A stretch of 11,409 bases of DNA from Sulfurimonas sp. UBA6014 (GCA_002428085.1 DJAA01000063.1:13750-25158); one strand, 5' to 3'. Positions 1 through 4,899 are shown, counted from the first letter of the stretch. The notes: generated by a model not told the origin, from the sequence alone. Translations and numbers: made by a program.

Positions 1-50
1 CTTCCTTGGTAAGGAAGAGGTCGGCGGTTCAAATCCGCTCGTGAGCTCCA
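1..50 (+). tRNA. tRNA-Thr(GGU), 3' part only
   Basis: This is the 3' half of a tRNA cut by the window edge. The anticodon stem is CTTCC (1-5) with GGAAG (13-17). It encloses the seven-base loop TTGGTAA, so the anticodon is GGT (8-10), which reads Thr ACC and ACU codons. The T arm is GGCGG (23-27) and CCGCT (35-39) around TTCAAAT. The acceptor 3' strand is 40-46, the discriminator is T47, and CCA is encoded at 48-50. The acceptor 5' strand and D arm lie outside the window. A tRNA-Thr just upstream of tuf is a common arrangement in proteobacteria. A separate promoter follows it, so tuf does not depend only on the tRNA transcript. Confidence 0.93.
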
Positions 51-107
51 TAAAATATGCATTTATTTTTATTCGTATGATTAAGCAATAATTGAATGAT
101 TTTTGGG

Positions 108-113
108 TATAAT
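108..113 (+). promoter_or_regulatory. tuf promoter, -10 box
   Basis: TATAAT matches the sigma-70 -10 consensus exactly. It follows a T run and GGG (101-107) and lies 35 bases before the tuf start. No -35-like hexamer is present 16-18 bases upstream (84-91 reads AGCAATAA). That fits Campylobacterota promoters, which rely on the -10 box and upstream T-rich sequence rather than a -35 box. The transcript start would be near 119-121, giving a leader of about 28 bases. Confidence 0.75.
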
Positions 114-148
114 CCCGTTTCAATTCATAAACAAAGTCGGAGGACACT

Positions 149-1348
149 ATGGCAAAAGAAAAGTTTGAGCGTAATAAACCACACGTAAACATAGGTACTA
201 TTGGTCACGTCGATCATGGTAAAACAACATTAACAGCGGCGATTACTGCGGTACTAGCAGTAACAAACGGTGCAGCACTTATGGATTACGATCAAATCGA
301 TAATGCACCTGAAGAGAGAGAGCGTGGTATCACTATTGCTACTTCACACGTTGAGTATGAGACTGACAATCGTCACTATGCACACGTTGACTGTCCAGGT
401 CACGCGGACTACGTTAAGAACATGATTACAGGTGCTGCTCAAATGGACGGTGCTATTCTTGTTGTTTCTGCAGCAGATGGTCCGATGCCACAAACACGTG
501 AGCACATCCTTTTGTCAAAGCAAATTGGTGTTCCTGCGATGGTTGTTTTTATGAACAAAGAAGATATGGTTGATGATGAAGAACTTCTAGAGTTAGTTGA
601 GATGGAAATTCGTGAGCTTTTAGATATGTACGATTTCCCAGGTGACGATACTCCAATCACTACAGGTTCTGCAACTTTAGCACTTGCTGAAGCTAAAACT
701 GGTACTCTTGGTGCATGGTCAGCTAAAATTCAACAACTTATGAAAACTGTAGATGAGTTTATCCCTGAGCCAACTCGTGAAACTGATAAAGATTTCTTGA
801 TGCCAGTGGAAGACGTTTTCTCAATTTCTGGTCGTGGAACAGTTGTTACAGGTCGTATTGAACGTGGAAGTGTAAAAATTGGTGAAGCGATTCAAATCGT
901 AGGAATTAGAGATACACAAGCATCTACTGTAACAGGTATTGAGATGTTCCGTAAAGAGATGACAGAAGCTCTTGCTGGTGACAACTGTGGTATTTTGGTT
1001 CGTGGTATCGGTAAAGATGATGTTGAGCGTGGTCAAGTACTTTGTAAGCCAAATACTATCACTCCTCACACGAAATTTACAGCAGAGATTTATGTACTAA
1101 GTAAAGAAGAGGGTGGTCGTCATACGCCATTTTTCACAAACTACCGTCCACAATTCTATGTTCGTACTACAGACGTAACAGGTGCTATCATTTTACCAGA
1201 AGGCACTGAGATGGTTATGCCAGGTGATAATGTAAGCATTACTGTTGAATTAATTCACCCAATCGCTATGGAAAAAGGTACTAAGTTCGCAATCCGTGAG
1301 GGTGGTAGAACTGTTGGTGCTGGTGTTGTAGCTGAGATTCTTGCATAA
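149..1348 (+). CDS. tuf: Elongation factor Tu
   Basis: EF-Tu carries aminoacyl-tRNA to the ribosomal A site as a ternary complex with GTP, and acts in the cytoplasm. The 399-residue protein has the whole GTPase domain: P-loop GHVDHGKT (19-26), switch I RGITI (59-63), DCPGHADY (81-88) with the catalytic His85, NKED (136-139) in the base-recognition position, and GSA (173-175). Domain 2 follows from about residue 215 (VEDVFSISGRGTVVTGRIERG) and domain 3 from about residue 310. The length is a few residues above the usual 393-396 because of a slightly longer loop after GSAT (AEAKTGTLGAW), as in related Campylobacterota. The start is fixed by the Shine-Dalgarno GGAGGA (139-144), four bases before ATG. 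The gene is first in its operon behind its own promoter. The stop codon lies inside a hairpin that may reduce read-through to rpmG. Confidence 0.99.
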   Translation: MAKEKFERNKPHVNIGTIGHVDHGKTTLTAAITAVLAVTNGAALMDYDQIDNAPEERERGITIATSHVEYETDNRHYAHVDCPGHADYVKNMITGAAQMDGAILVVSAADGPMPQTREHILLSKQIGVPAMVVFMNKEDMVDDEELLELVEMEIRELLDMYDFPGDDTPITTGSATLALAEAKTGTLGAWSAKIQQLMKTVDEFIPEPTRETDKDFLMPVEDVFSISGRGTVVTGRIERGSVKIGEAIQIVGIRDTQASTVTGIEMFRKEMTEALAGDNCGILVRGIGKDDVERGQVLCKPNTITPHTKFTAEIYVLSKEEGGRHTPFFTNYRPQFYVRTTDVTGAIILPEGTEMVMPGDNVSITVELIHPIAMEKGTKFAIREGGRTVGAGVVAEILA

Positions 1349-1368
1349 TTCGCTTTTGCGAATTTGCA
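1342..1368 (+). terminator. Hairpin over the tuf stop codon, possible leaky terminator
   Basis: AATTCGC (1347-1353) pairs perfectly with GCGAATT (1358-1364) around a TTTT loop. Four more pairs, TGCA (1342-1345) with TGCA (1365-1368), extend it past a bulged T1346. That makes an 11-pair stem that includes the tuf stop codon. Only TTTATCG follows, so the U tract is poor. It may be a partial terminator or a 3'-end stabiliser that makes tuf mRNA more abundant than the downstream genes. The pairing is seen directly; the function is inferred. Confidence 0.45.
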
Positions 1369-1393
1369 TTTATCGTATTAAAGGGTAATATAA

Positions 1394-1546
1394 ATGAGAG
1401 AAACTATACATTTGGGATGTGAGAAGTGTACACGTCGCAACTATCATACATCTAAAAATAAAAAAACTCATACTGAAAAATTTTCAGTAAGAAAATATTG
1501 TAAATTTTGTCGTGAGCATACAGTTCATAAAGAGATGAAATTATAG
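1394..1546 (+). CDS. rpmG: 50S ribosomal protein L33
   Basis: L33 is a small protein of the large ribosomal subunit, near the E site. The 50-residue reading frame begins MRETIHLGCEKC and ends VHKEMKL. It holds two CxxC pairs (Cys9/Cys12 and Cys36/Cys39), the zinc-ribbon (C+) form of L33. Length and the TRRNY segment match the family. ATG at 1394 follows AAGGG (1381-1385) with eight bases between, a modest ribosome binding site. The position after tuf and before tRNA-Trp is conserved in this phylum. Because it binds zinc, its abundance could depend on zinc; a zinc-free paralogue elsewhere in the genome cannot be judged from here. Confidence 0.96.
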   Translation: MRETIHLGCEKCTRRNYHTSKNKKTHTEKFSVRKYCKFCREHTVHKEMKL

Positions 1547-1547
1547 T
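1542..1547 (+). promoter_or_regulatory. Possible -10 box for tRNA-Trp
   Basis: TATAGT matches five of six consensus -10 bases and overlaps the rpmG stop codon. Initiation about seven bases downstream would give an RNA opening directly with the UUCG hairpin (1556-1577), followed by tRNA-Trp. No -35 box is visible. AT-rich DNA gives such matches by chance, so this is only a candidate. Confidence 0.3.
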
Positions 1548-1555
1548 ACTGTTTT

Positions 1556-1578
1556 AAACTAACCTTCGGGTTAGTTTT
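1556..1578 (+). terminator. UUCG-capped hairpin abutting tRNA-Trp
   Basis: AAACTAACC (1556-1564) pairs perfectly with GGTTAGTTT (1569-1577) around the tetraloop TTCG, closed by C-G, an exceptionally stable loop. TTTT (1575-1578) ends the right arm, so the shape is that of a short bidirectional intrinsic terminator. It ends one base before the mature tRNA-Trp 5' end at 1579. Full termination here would deprive the tRNA of upstream transcription, so it is either leaky or serves as an RNA processing or stability element. Confidence 0.5.
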
Positions 1579-1654
1579 AGGCGTGTAGCTCCAATGGTAG
1601 AGCATCGGATTCCAAATCCGAGTGTTGGGGGTTCGAATCCCTCCACGCCTGCCA
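1579..1654 (+). tRNA. tRNA-Trp(CCA)
   Basis: This is a complete 76-base cloverleaf. Acceptor AGGCGTG (1579-1585) pairs with CACGCCT (1644-1650). The anticodon stem is TCGGA (1605-1609) with TCCGA (1617-1621), and the loop TTCCAAA has anticodon CCA at 1612-1614, which reads UGG. The T loop is GTTCGAATC. The discriminator is G1651 and CCA is encoded at 1652-1654. It sits between rpmG and secE, as in other Campylobacterota, so it is probably cut out of a longer mRNA by RNase P and 3' nucleases. Confidence 0.97.
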
Positions 1655-1669
1655 CTATTTGCACCATTT

Positions 1670-1703
1670 ATTATGAGTGTGGCTTGAGAGCTTTATTCAT
1701 AAT
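1670..1703 (+). other. Weak hairpin between tRNA-Trp and secE
   Basis: ATTATGA (1670-1676) pairs with TCATAAT (1697-1703), extended by two G-T pairs and one A-T pair (1677-1679 with 1694-1696) and an inner GCT/AGC. It has no following T run. It could protect the 5' end of secE-nusG mRNA after the tRNA is released, but it is AT-rich and might be fortuitous. Confidence 0.25.
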
Positions 1704-1725
1704 TAATGTAATCTGGGAAAGAAAA

Positions 1726-1905
1726 ATGAATTTAAATACACAATTTAAAAATGCTAAAGCAGAATTAACTAAAGTAATCTTTCCTACTAAAGGGCAGGTC
1801 AAACAAGCATATATAGCAGTCATGATTGTTGTTGCTGTTGTGGCTGCATTTTTAGCATTAGTTGATTTAGTGATGTCGTCGATTATGACTGCAATTTTAG
1901 GGTAA
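1726..1905 (+). CDS. secE: Preprotein translocase subunit SecE
   Basis: SecE is the small inner-membrane subunit that clamps SecY in the SecYEG protein-export channel. The 59-residue protein is the short single-helix form. It has an amphipathic N-terminal segment with the conserved motif ELTKVIFPTKGQV (13-25), then one membrane helix at about 28-55 (IAVMIVVAVVAAFLALV). ATG at 1726 is preferred because the frame upstream runs back into tRNA-Trp. GGGAAAG (1715-1721) is a weak ribosome binding site. The gene is nine bases ahead of nusG, and its stop codon is part of the nusG Shine-Dalgarno, so the two are likely translationally coupled. The secE-nusG pairing is nearly universal in bacteria and supports the identification. 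Confidence 0.95.
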   Translation: MNLNTQFKNAKAELTKVIFPTKGQVKQAYIAVMIVVAVVAAFLALVDLVMSSIMTAILG

Positions 1906-1909
1906 GGAG
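1903..1909 (+). promoter_or_regulatory. nusG ribosome binding site overlapping the secE stop
   Basis: TAAGGAG contains both the secE stop codon TAA and the Shine-Dalgarno AAGGAG for nusG, five bases before its ATG. A ribosome terminating on secE sits directly over the nusG initiation site, which suggests coupling of the two proteins' synthesis. Confidence 0.75.
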
Positions 1910-1914
1910 TAAAT

Positions 1915-2442
1915 ATGGCACACCAATGGTACTCCATTCAAACCTATGGAAATGAGAGAACGGTTCGTTTAGCAATTTTAAACATGATTCAAGAGATGGG
2001 GCTTCAAGAGCGCATCGAAGAAGTTATTGTTCCAACAGAAGATGTCATAGAGGTCAAAGAGGGTAAGAAAAAGATTACTGAGAGATCTCTATACTCAGGA
2101 TATGTTTTTGCAAAAATAGATCTCAATACAGAGATACAACATTTGATTCAATCTTTACCAAAAGTTTCAGGTTTTATTGGTGAAGCCAATACGCCAACAC
2201 CACTAAGTGAACATGATATCAATGTTATTTTAGATCGTGTTAACAACCGTGCAGCACCTAAACCGAAAGTATTTTTTGATAATGGTGAGACGGTACGTAT
2301 CATAGACGGTCCGTTTGCAAACTTTACGGCAACTGTCGATGAGTATGATTTGGAACATGGAACATTGAAGCTCAATGTTTCAATTTTTGGTAGAGCAACA
2401 CCTGTGGATATCGCTTATACACAAGTGGAAAAAATTATTTAA
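1915..2442 (+). CDS. nusG: Transcription termination/antitermination factor NusG
   Basis: NusG binds the beta' clamp and beta lobe of RNA polymerase, limits pausing, and through its KOW domain contacts Rho or ribosomal protein S10. The 175-residue protein has the N-terminal NGN domain (MAHQWYSIQTYGNERTV at the start, SLYSGYVFAKIDL at 58-70). A linker leads to a C-terminal KOW domain at about 123-175 (VRIIDGPFANFTATVDE at 127-143, NVSIFGR at 154-160, QVEKII at the end). Length and both domains are normal. It is nine bases downstream of secE and 19 bases upstream of rplK, so it is likely on one mRNA with both. Its targets, beta and beta', are encoded later in the same locus. Confidence 0.98.
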   Translation: MAHQWYSIQTYGNERTVRLAILNMIQEMGLQERIEEVIVPTEDVIEVKEGKKKITERSLYSGYVFAKIDLNTEIQHLIQSLPKVSGFIGEANTPTPLSEHDINVILDRVNNRAAPKPKVFFDNGETVRIIDGPFANFTATVDEYDLEHGTLKLNVSIFGRATPVDIAYTQVEKII

Positions 2443-2461
2443 TTAAAAAAAAGGAAAGACA

Positions 2462-2887
2462 ATGGCAAAAAAAGTCGCAAGTTATATAAAGCTACAAATT
2501 AATGCTGGTGCAGCAACGCCAGCACCACCAGTAGGACCAGCTTTAGGACAACGTGGTGTTAACATCATGGAATTCTGTAAATCATTTAATGAGAAAACAA
2601 AAGATAAAATGGGGTTCAAAGTTCCTGTTATTATCACAGTGTATAGTGATAAAAGTTTCTCGTTTATAACAAAACAGCCTCCAGCATCTGCACTTTTAAT
2701 GAGAGCAGCAGGACTCAAAAAAGGGACTGATAATCCTCTTAAAAATAAAGTTGGAACCATTACTCGTGCACAACTTATGGAAGTTGTAGCTCAAAAGATT
2801 CAAGATTTAAACACTACGAATATTGAAATGGCTGCAAACACAATAGCTGGTTCCGCCCGTTCAATCGGCATAGACGTAGTAGACTAA
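2462..2887 (+). CDS. rplK: 50S ribosomal protein L11
   Basis: L11 binds the GTPase-associated centre of 23S rRNA at the base of the L12 stalk and helps activate elongation factors and the stringent response factor. The 141-residue protein has the N-terminal domain MAKKVASYIKLQINAGAATP, the proline-rich stretch APPVGPALGQRGVNIMEF (21-38) where L11-targeting antibiotics act in other bacteria, and the rRNA-binding C-terminal domain (from about 72), ending SARSIGIDVVD. AAGGAAAG (2451-2458) lies three bases before ATG. The 19-base gap after nusG leaves no room for the long L1-binding leader that precedes rplK in E. coli. Confidence 0.98.
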   Translation: MAKKVASYIKLQINAGAATPAPPVGPALGQRGVNIMEFCKSFNEKTKDKMGFKVPVIITVYSDKSFSFITKQPPASALLMRAAGLKKGTDNPLKNKVGTITRAQLMEVVAQKIQDLNTTNIEMAANTIAGSARSIGIDVVD

Positions 2888-2897
2888 AAAATAATCC

Positions 2898-2928
2898 AAT
2901 CACCGACCACAGTGATTTAGAAATGTGG
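2898..2928 (+). promoter_or_regulatory. Competing small hairpins in the rplK-rplA gap
   Basis: AATCAC (2898-2903) pairs with GTGATT (2912-2917). Alternatively CCACA (2907-2911) pairs with TGTGG (2924-2928). The two overlap only in the loop of the first and could form in turn or as a pseudoknot. They lie just before the rplA ribosome binding site, a plausible place for L1 feedback binding, but I cannot match them to a known L1 target. Confidence 0.25.
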
Positions 2929-2951
2929 CAGAATTTATAGGAGATTTGAAA

Positions 2952-3644
2952 ATGAGCAAAAGATATAAACAATTAGTAGAAAAATACGATAACACAAAAA
3001 TATATGAGGTTTCAGAGGCAGTTACTACTGTTAAAGATTTGAAGAGTGCAAAGTTTGATGAGACTGTTGAAATAGCCATGAACTTAAATGTTGACCCAAG
3101 ACATGCAGACCACATGGTTCGTGGCGCGGTAGTTTTACCACATGGAACAGGAAAAACAGTACGTGTTGCTGTATTTGCTAAAGGTGTTAAAGCAGATGAA
3201 GCTAAAGCTGCAGGTGCTGATATTGTTGGAACTGATGATTTAGTTGCACAAATTAAAGAGGGCATTTTCAATTTTGATGTTGTTGTTGCTGCACCAGATT
3301 GTATGGGACTTGTCGGTCAAATTGGTCGTATTTTAGGGCCAAAAGGTTTGATGCCTAATCCTAAAACTGGTACAGTTACGGCAGATGTTGCTACTGCTGT
3401 AAAAAATGTTAAAGGTGGACAGGTAACATTCCGTGTTGACAAAAAAGGGAATATTCACGCTGGAATTGGTAAAGTAAGTTTTGATGCAGATAAAATTGTA
3501 GAAAATTTACGCTCATTTGTGGCTGCTATCAATAAACATAAGCCTTCAACTGCAAAAGGTCGCTATATTAAAAATGCTGCCATTTCATTGACCATGAGTC
3601 CTGCTGTAAAACTTGATACTATGGCATTGATGGATATTAAATAA
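2952..3644 (+). CDS. rplA: 50S ribosomal protein L1
   Basis: L1 forms the mobile L1 stalk of the large subunit that helps release tRNA from the E site. In many bacteria it also represses its own operon by binding mRNA. The protein from this start has 230 residues, the family norm. It has NLNVDPRHADHMVRGAVVLPHGTG, written in two parts: NLNVDPRHAD (44-53) and RGAVVLPHGTGK (57-68). The L1 signature region VGQIGRILGPKGLMPN lies at 121-136. An in-frame ATG at 2925 would add nine residues, but ATG at 2952 has the better Shine-Dalgarno AGGAGA (2939-2944), seven bases away, and matches family N-termini. It is followed by two hairpins that end the first transcription unit. Confidence 0.97.
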   Translation: MSKRYKQLVEKYDNTKIYEVSEAVTTVKDLKSAKFDETVEIAMNLNVDPRHADHMVRGAVVLPHGTGKTVRVAVFAKGVKADEAKAAGADIVGTDDLVAQIKEGIFNFDVVVAAPDCMGLVGQIGRILGPKGLMPNPKTGTVTADVATAVKNVKGGQVTFRVDKKGNIHAGIGKVSFDADKIVENLRSFVAAINKHKPSTAKGRYIKNAAISLTMSPAVKLDTMALMDIK

Positions 3645-3649
3645 TTTTT

Positions 3650-3677
3650 ATACGCATCAAGCTCTCTTGATGCGTAT
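3650..3677 (+). terminator. First hairpin after rplA
   Basis: ATACGCATCAA (3650-3660) pairs perfectly with TTGATGCGTAT (3667-3677); G3661-C3666 can add a twelfth pair around a CTCT loop. It starts six bases after the rplA stop. Only TTTATA follows, so it is a weak terminator by itself; it more likely protects the rplA mRNA 3' end from exonucleases or backs up the stronger hairpin nine bases downstream. Five T bases precede it (3645-3649). Confidence 0.55.
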
Positions 3678-3685
3678 TTATATTG

Positions 3686-3729
3686 AAATCTTTAGTATAA
3701 AATAGGTCTATTTTATACTAAAGATTTTT
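3686..3729 (+). terminator. Strong intrinsic terminator after rplA
   Basis: A perfect 19-pair inverted repeat runs from 3686-3704 to 3709-3727 with the four-base loop GGTC. The right arm runs into TTTTT (3725-3729). The stem is AT-rich but long, and with the U tract it looks like a genuine Rho-independent terminator. It divides the secE-nusG-rplKA unit from rplJL-rpoBC. The right arm contains ACTAAAGAT (3717-3725), repeated at 3757-3765, which gives the left arm a second, weaker partner. Confidence 0.8.
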
Positions 3730-3731
3730 AC

Positions 3732-3737
3732 TAAAAT
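3732..3737 (+). promoter_or_regulatory. Candidate rplJ operon promoter, -10 box
   Basis: TAAAAT matches five of six consensus -10 bases and directly follows the T-rich tail of the terminator (ATTTTTAC), the kind of upstream context used in Campylobacterota. A start near 3744 would leave about 105 bases of leader containing the L10-type structure. A promoter is expected in this gap because a strong terminator precedes it. No -35 box is visible, and the exact box is uncertain. Confidence 0.4.
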
Positions 3738-3765
3738 AAAAATCTGAATTATTTGGACTAAAGAT

Positions 3766-3843
3766 AGTAGGGGTATCTGCCGAGTTGGTAGTGAGCTTAA
3801 TTGGCCTTTCCCTCCCCGCTTGAAGTTTATGTCTAGAAAGGAG
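3766..3843 (+). promoter_or_regulatory. rplJ (L10) leader, probable autoregulatory RNA
   Basis: The leader can fold as an outer stem of 3766-3773 with 3814-3820 (GGGG/CCCC core, one bulged A), an asymmetric internal loop, and an inner stem GCCGA (3779-3783) with TTGGC (3801-3805). In the alternative, CCTTTC (3805-3810) pairs with GAAAGG (3836-3841) and hides the Shine-Dalgarno AAAGGAG (3837-3843). CTCC (3812-3815) can also pair with GGAG (3840-3843). In other bacteria the L10-L12 complex binds the rplJ leader to limit its own synthesis. The location and foldback fit this, but I could not verify a match to the known L10 leader model. Confidence 0.55.
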
Positions 3844-3849
3844 AAAAAT

Positions 3850-4332
3850 ATGCTTAAATCGAAAAAAGCTGAAGTAATTGAGCAATTAACTACTTCGTTT
3901 GTAAACACAACAGCAGTTGTAATATGTGATTATAGAGGGTTGACGGTAAGTCAACTTGAAGAGTTACGTAAATCTGCTCGAGCAAAGGACACAAGTGTTC
4001 AGGTTGTAAAAAATACACTCGCCACAATCGCATTGAAAAATGCAGGCATGAGCGGTGTAGATATCAAAGATACAAATATATTCATTTGGTCAGATGATGT
4101 TATCAGTGCTGCAAAAGTAGCGGCTGATTTTGCTAAGACAAATGATAAATTTATACTAAAAGCGGGTTATCTAGATAAAGAACCAGCTGACGTAGCAAAA
4201 ATAGAAGCATTTGCTAAACTTCCAAATCGTGAAGAATTACTTGGTATGCTCGCTGCTACTTGGATGGCGCCAATTACTAACTTAGCTATTGGAATTGATG
4301 CTTTAAGAAAAAAACTAGAAGAGAAAGCTTAG
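3850..4332 (+). CDS. rplJ: 50S ribosomal protein L10
   Basis: L10 anchors the L12 dimers to 23S rRNA to form the stalk that recruits translation factors. In many bacteria, with L12 bound, it is the autogenous repressor of its operon. The protein from this start has 160 residues (159-175 is usual). It begins MLKSKKAEVIEQL, has the conserved VICDYRGLTVSQLEELR (24-40) and VVKNTLATIAL (52-62) of the rRNA-binding domain, and ends in a helix (about 135-160, NLAIGIDALRKKLEEKA) that binds L12. ATG at 3850 is chosen over in-frame TTG at 3820 and ATG at 3829 because AAAGGAG (3837-3843) lies six bases before it and the resulting N-terminus fits the family. It is 62 bases ahead of rplL. Confidence 0.97.
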   Translation: MLKSKKAEVIEQLTTSFVNTTAVVICDYRGLTVSQLEELRKSARAKDTSVQVVKNTLATIALKNAGMSGVDIKDTNIFIWSDDVISAAKVAADFAKTNDKFILKAGYLDKEPADVAKIEAFAKLPNREELLGMLAATWMAPITNLAIGIDALRKKLEEKA

Positions 4333-4394
4333 TCTTTACTTCTTTGTAAGCGTGATGTATTTCACAAAATAAAAATAAATATAAGGAGCTAGAA

Positions 4395-4763
4395 ATGGCT
4401 GTAACTAAAGAAGATGTATTAGAGTTTATCTCAGGACTTTCTGTATTGGAACTTTCTGTATTGGTTAAAGAGTTTGAAGAAAAATTTGGTGTATCTGCTC
4501 AACCTGTTGCAATGGCTGGTGGCGCTGTAGCTGCTGTTGTTGTTGAAGAACAAACTGAATTTAATGTTATCCTTACTGATGCAGGTGCTAAAAAAATCGG
4601 TGTTATTAAAGCGGTTCGTGCTCTTACTGGTCTTGGACTTAAAGAGGCAAAAGATGCAACTGAAGCACTCCCTTCAATAATCAAAGAGGGTGTTGATAAA
4701 GATACTGCAATGGCTGCTAAAAAAGAGCTTGAAGAAGCAGGCGCAACAGTAGAAATTAAATAA
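4395..4763 (+). CDS. rplL: 50S ribosomal protein L7/L12
   Basis: L12 is the multicopy acidic stalk protein that contacts EF-Tu, EF-G and initiation and release factors. The 122-residue protein has an N-terminal dimerisation and L10-binding domain (1-33, MAVTKEDVLEFISGLSVLEL), an Ala/Gly-rich flexible hinge (about 39-52), and a globular C-terminal domain with the conserved IGVIKAVRALTGLGLKEAKD (68-87). The ribosome binding site AAGGAG (4383-4388) is strong and well spaced (six bases), in keeping with the several L12 copies needed per ribosome. The long structured gap that follows probably lets rplL be expressed well above rpoBC. Confidence 0.98.
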   Translation: MAVTKEDVLEFISGLSVLELSVLVKEFEEKFGVSAQPVAMAGGAVAAVVVEEQTEFNVILTDAGAKKIGVIKAVRALTGLGLKEAKDATEALPSIIKEGVDKDTAMAAKKELEEAGATVEIK

Positions 4764-4773
4764 TTTTTACACT

Positions 4774-4817
4774 TCAAAGATTTAGGCAGACGCTTGATGT
4801 GGCTGTTTAAATCTTGA
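4774..4817 (+). other. Hairpin A in the rplL-rpoB gap
   Basis: AAGATTTA (4777-4784) pairs with TAAATCTT (4808-4815). The stem continues inward with GGCAG (4785-4789) and CTGTT (4803-4807), an A-G mismatch, and CGC/GTG around a TTGAT loop, for about 16 pairs. A bulged A allows further pairing at the base (4774-4776). No T run follows, so this is not a standard terminator. A double-stranded segment of this kind between rplL and rpoB would suit RNase III cleavage, as happens at this junction in E. coli. Function is inferred. Confidence 0.55.
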
Positions 4818-4843
4818 TTCTCCGGGCGCTTTTGCAATATGAT
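4815..4843 (+). promoter_or_regulatory. Candidate rpoB promoter
   Basis: TTGATT (4815-4820) and TATGAT (4838-4843) are separated by exactly 17 bases and match four and five of six sigma-70 consensus bases. A start near 4850 would give rpoBC its own input with a leader of about 125 bases. The match overlaps hairpins A and B, so RNA pairing alone may explain the sequence. Confidence 0.3.
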
Positions 4844-4867
4844 TTCGGTCATGTTATAAAAGTGCCC
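4824..4867 (+). other. Hairpin B in the rplL-rpoB gap
   Basis: GGGCGCTTTT (4824-4833) pairs with AAAAGTGCCC (4858-4867) with one G-T pair. The helix continues through a C-A mismatch into AATATGAT (4836-4843) with GTCATGTT (4848-4855), including G-T pairs, and is capped by a TTCG loop. About 19 pairs make it the largest structure in the gap. It is followed by TTATGTCG, not a U tract. It could attenuate transcription, be a processing site, or mark a 3' end of rplL mRNA. Confidence 0.55.
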
Positions 4868-4887
4868 TTATGTCGTTTATAAGCACT
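4861..4887 (+). other. Hairpin C, alternative to hairpin B
   Basis: AGTGC (4861-4865) pairs with GCACT (4883-4887), and TTAT (4868-4871) with ATAA (4879-4882), around GTCGTTT with two bulged C bases. It uses 4861-4867, the right arm of hairpin B, so the two cannot exist together. It is the weaker of the two. Confidence 0.35.
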
Positions 4888-4899
4888 GTATTATAAATC

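Noticed and set aside
1684..1712. TTGAGA, 17 bases, TGTAAT as a secE promoter
   Set aside because: The match is good on paper, but TGTAAT lacks the key second-position A. A start near 1719 would also remove most of the secE ribosome binding site at 1715-1721.
1594..1725. N-terminal extension of secE back into tRNA-Trp
   Set aside because: The extra 44 codons are translated tRNA and spacer sequence. The SecE family starts at MNLNTQFKNAKAELTK, so ATG 1726 is used.
2925..2951. Upstream ATG for rplA at 2925
   Set aside because: It has no Shine-Dalgarno, lies within the small-hairpin segment, and adds nine residues not typical of L1. AGGAGA at 2939-2944 serves ATG 2952.
3776..3781. GGGGTATCTG as an rplJ -10 box
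   Set aside because: Only three of six bases match, and the segment is better explained as part of the leader fold. TAAAAT at 3732-3737 is preferred.
3820..3849. Upstream TTG or ATG starts for rplJ
   Set aside because: They overlap the leader structure, and the translation would run through the Shine-Dalgarno that serves ATG 3850.
4352..4365. GTGA...TCAC hairpin between rplJ and rplL
   Set aside because: Four pairs around a six-base loop are expected by chance in AT-rich sequence, and no T run follows.
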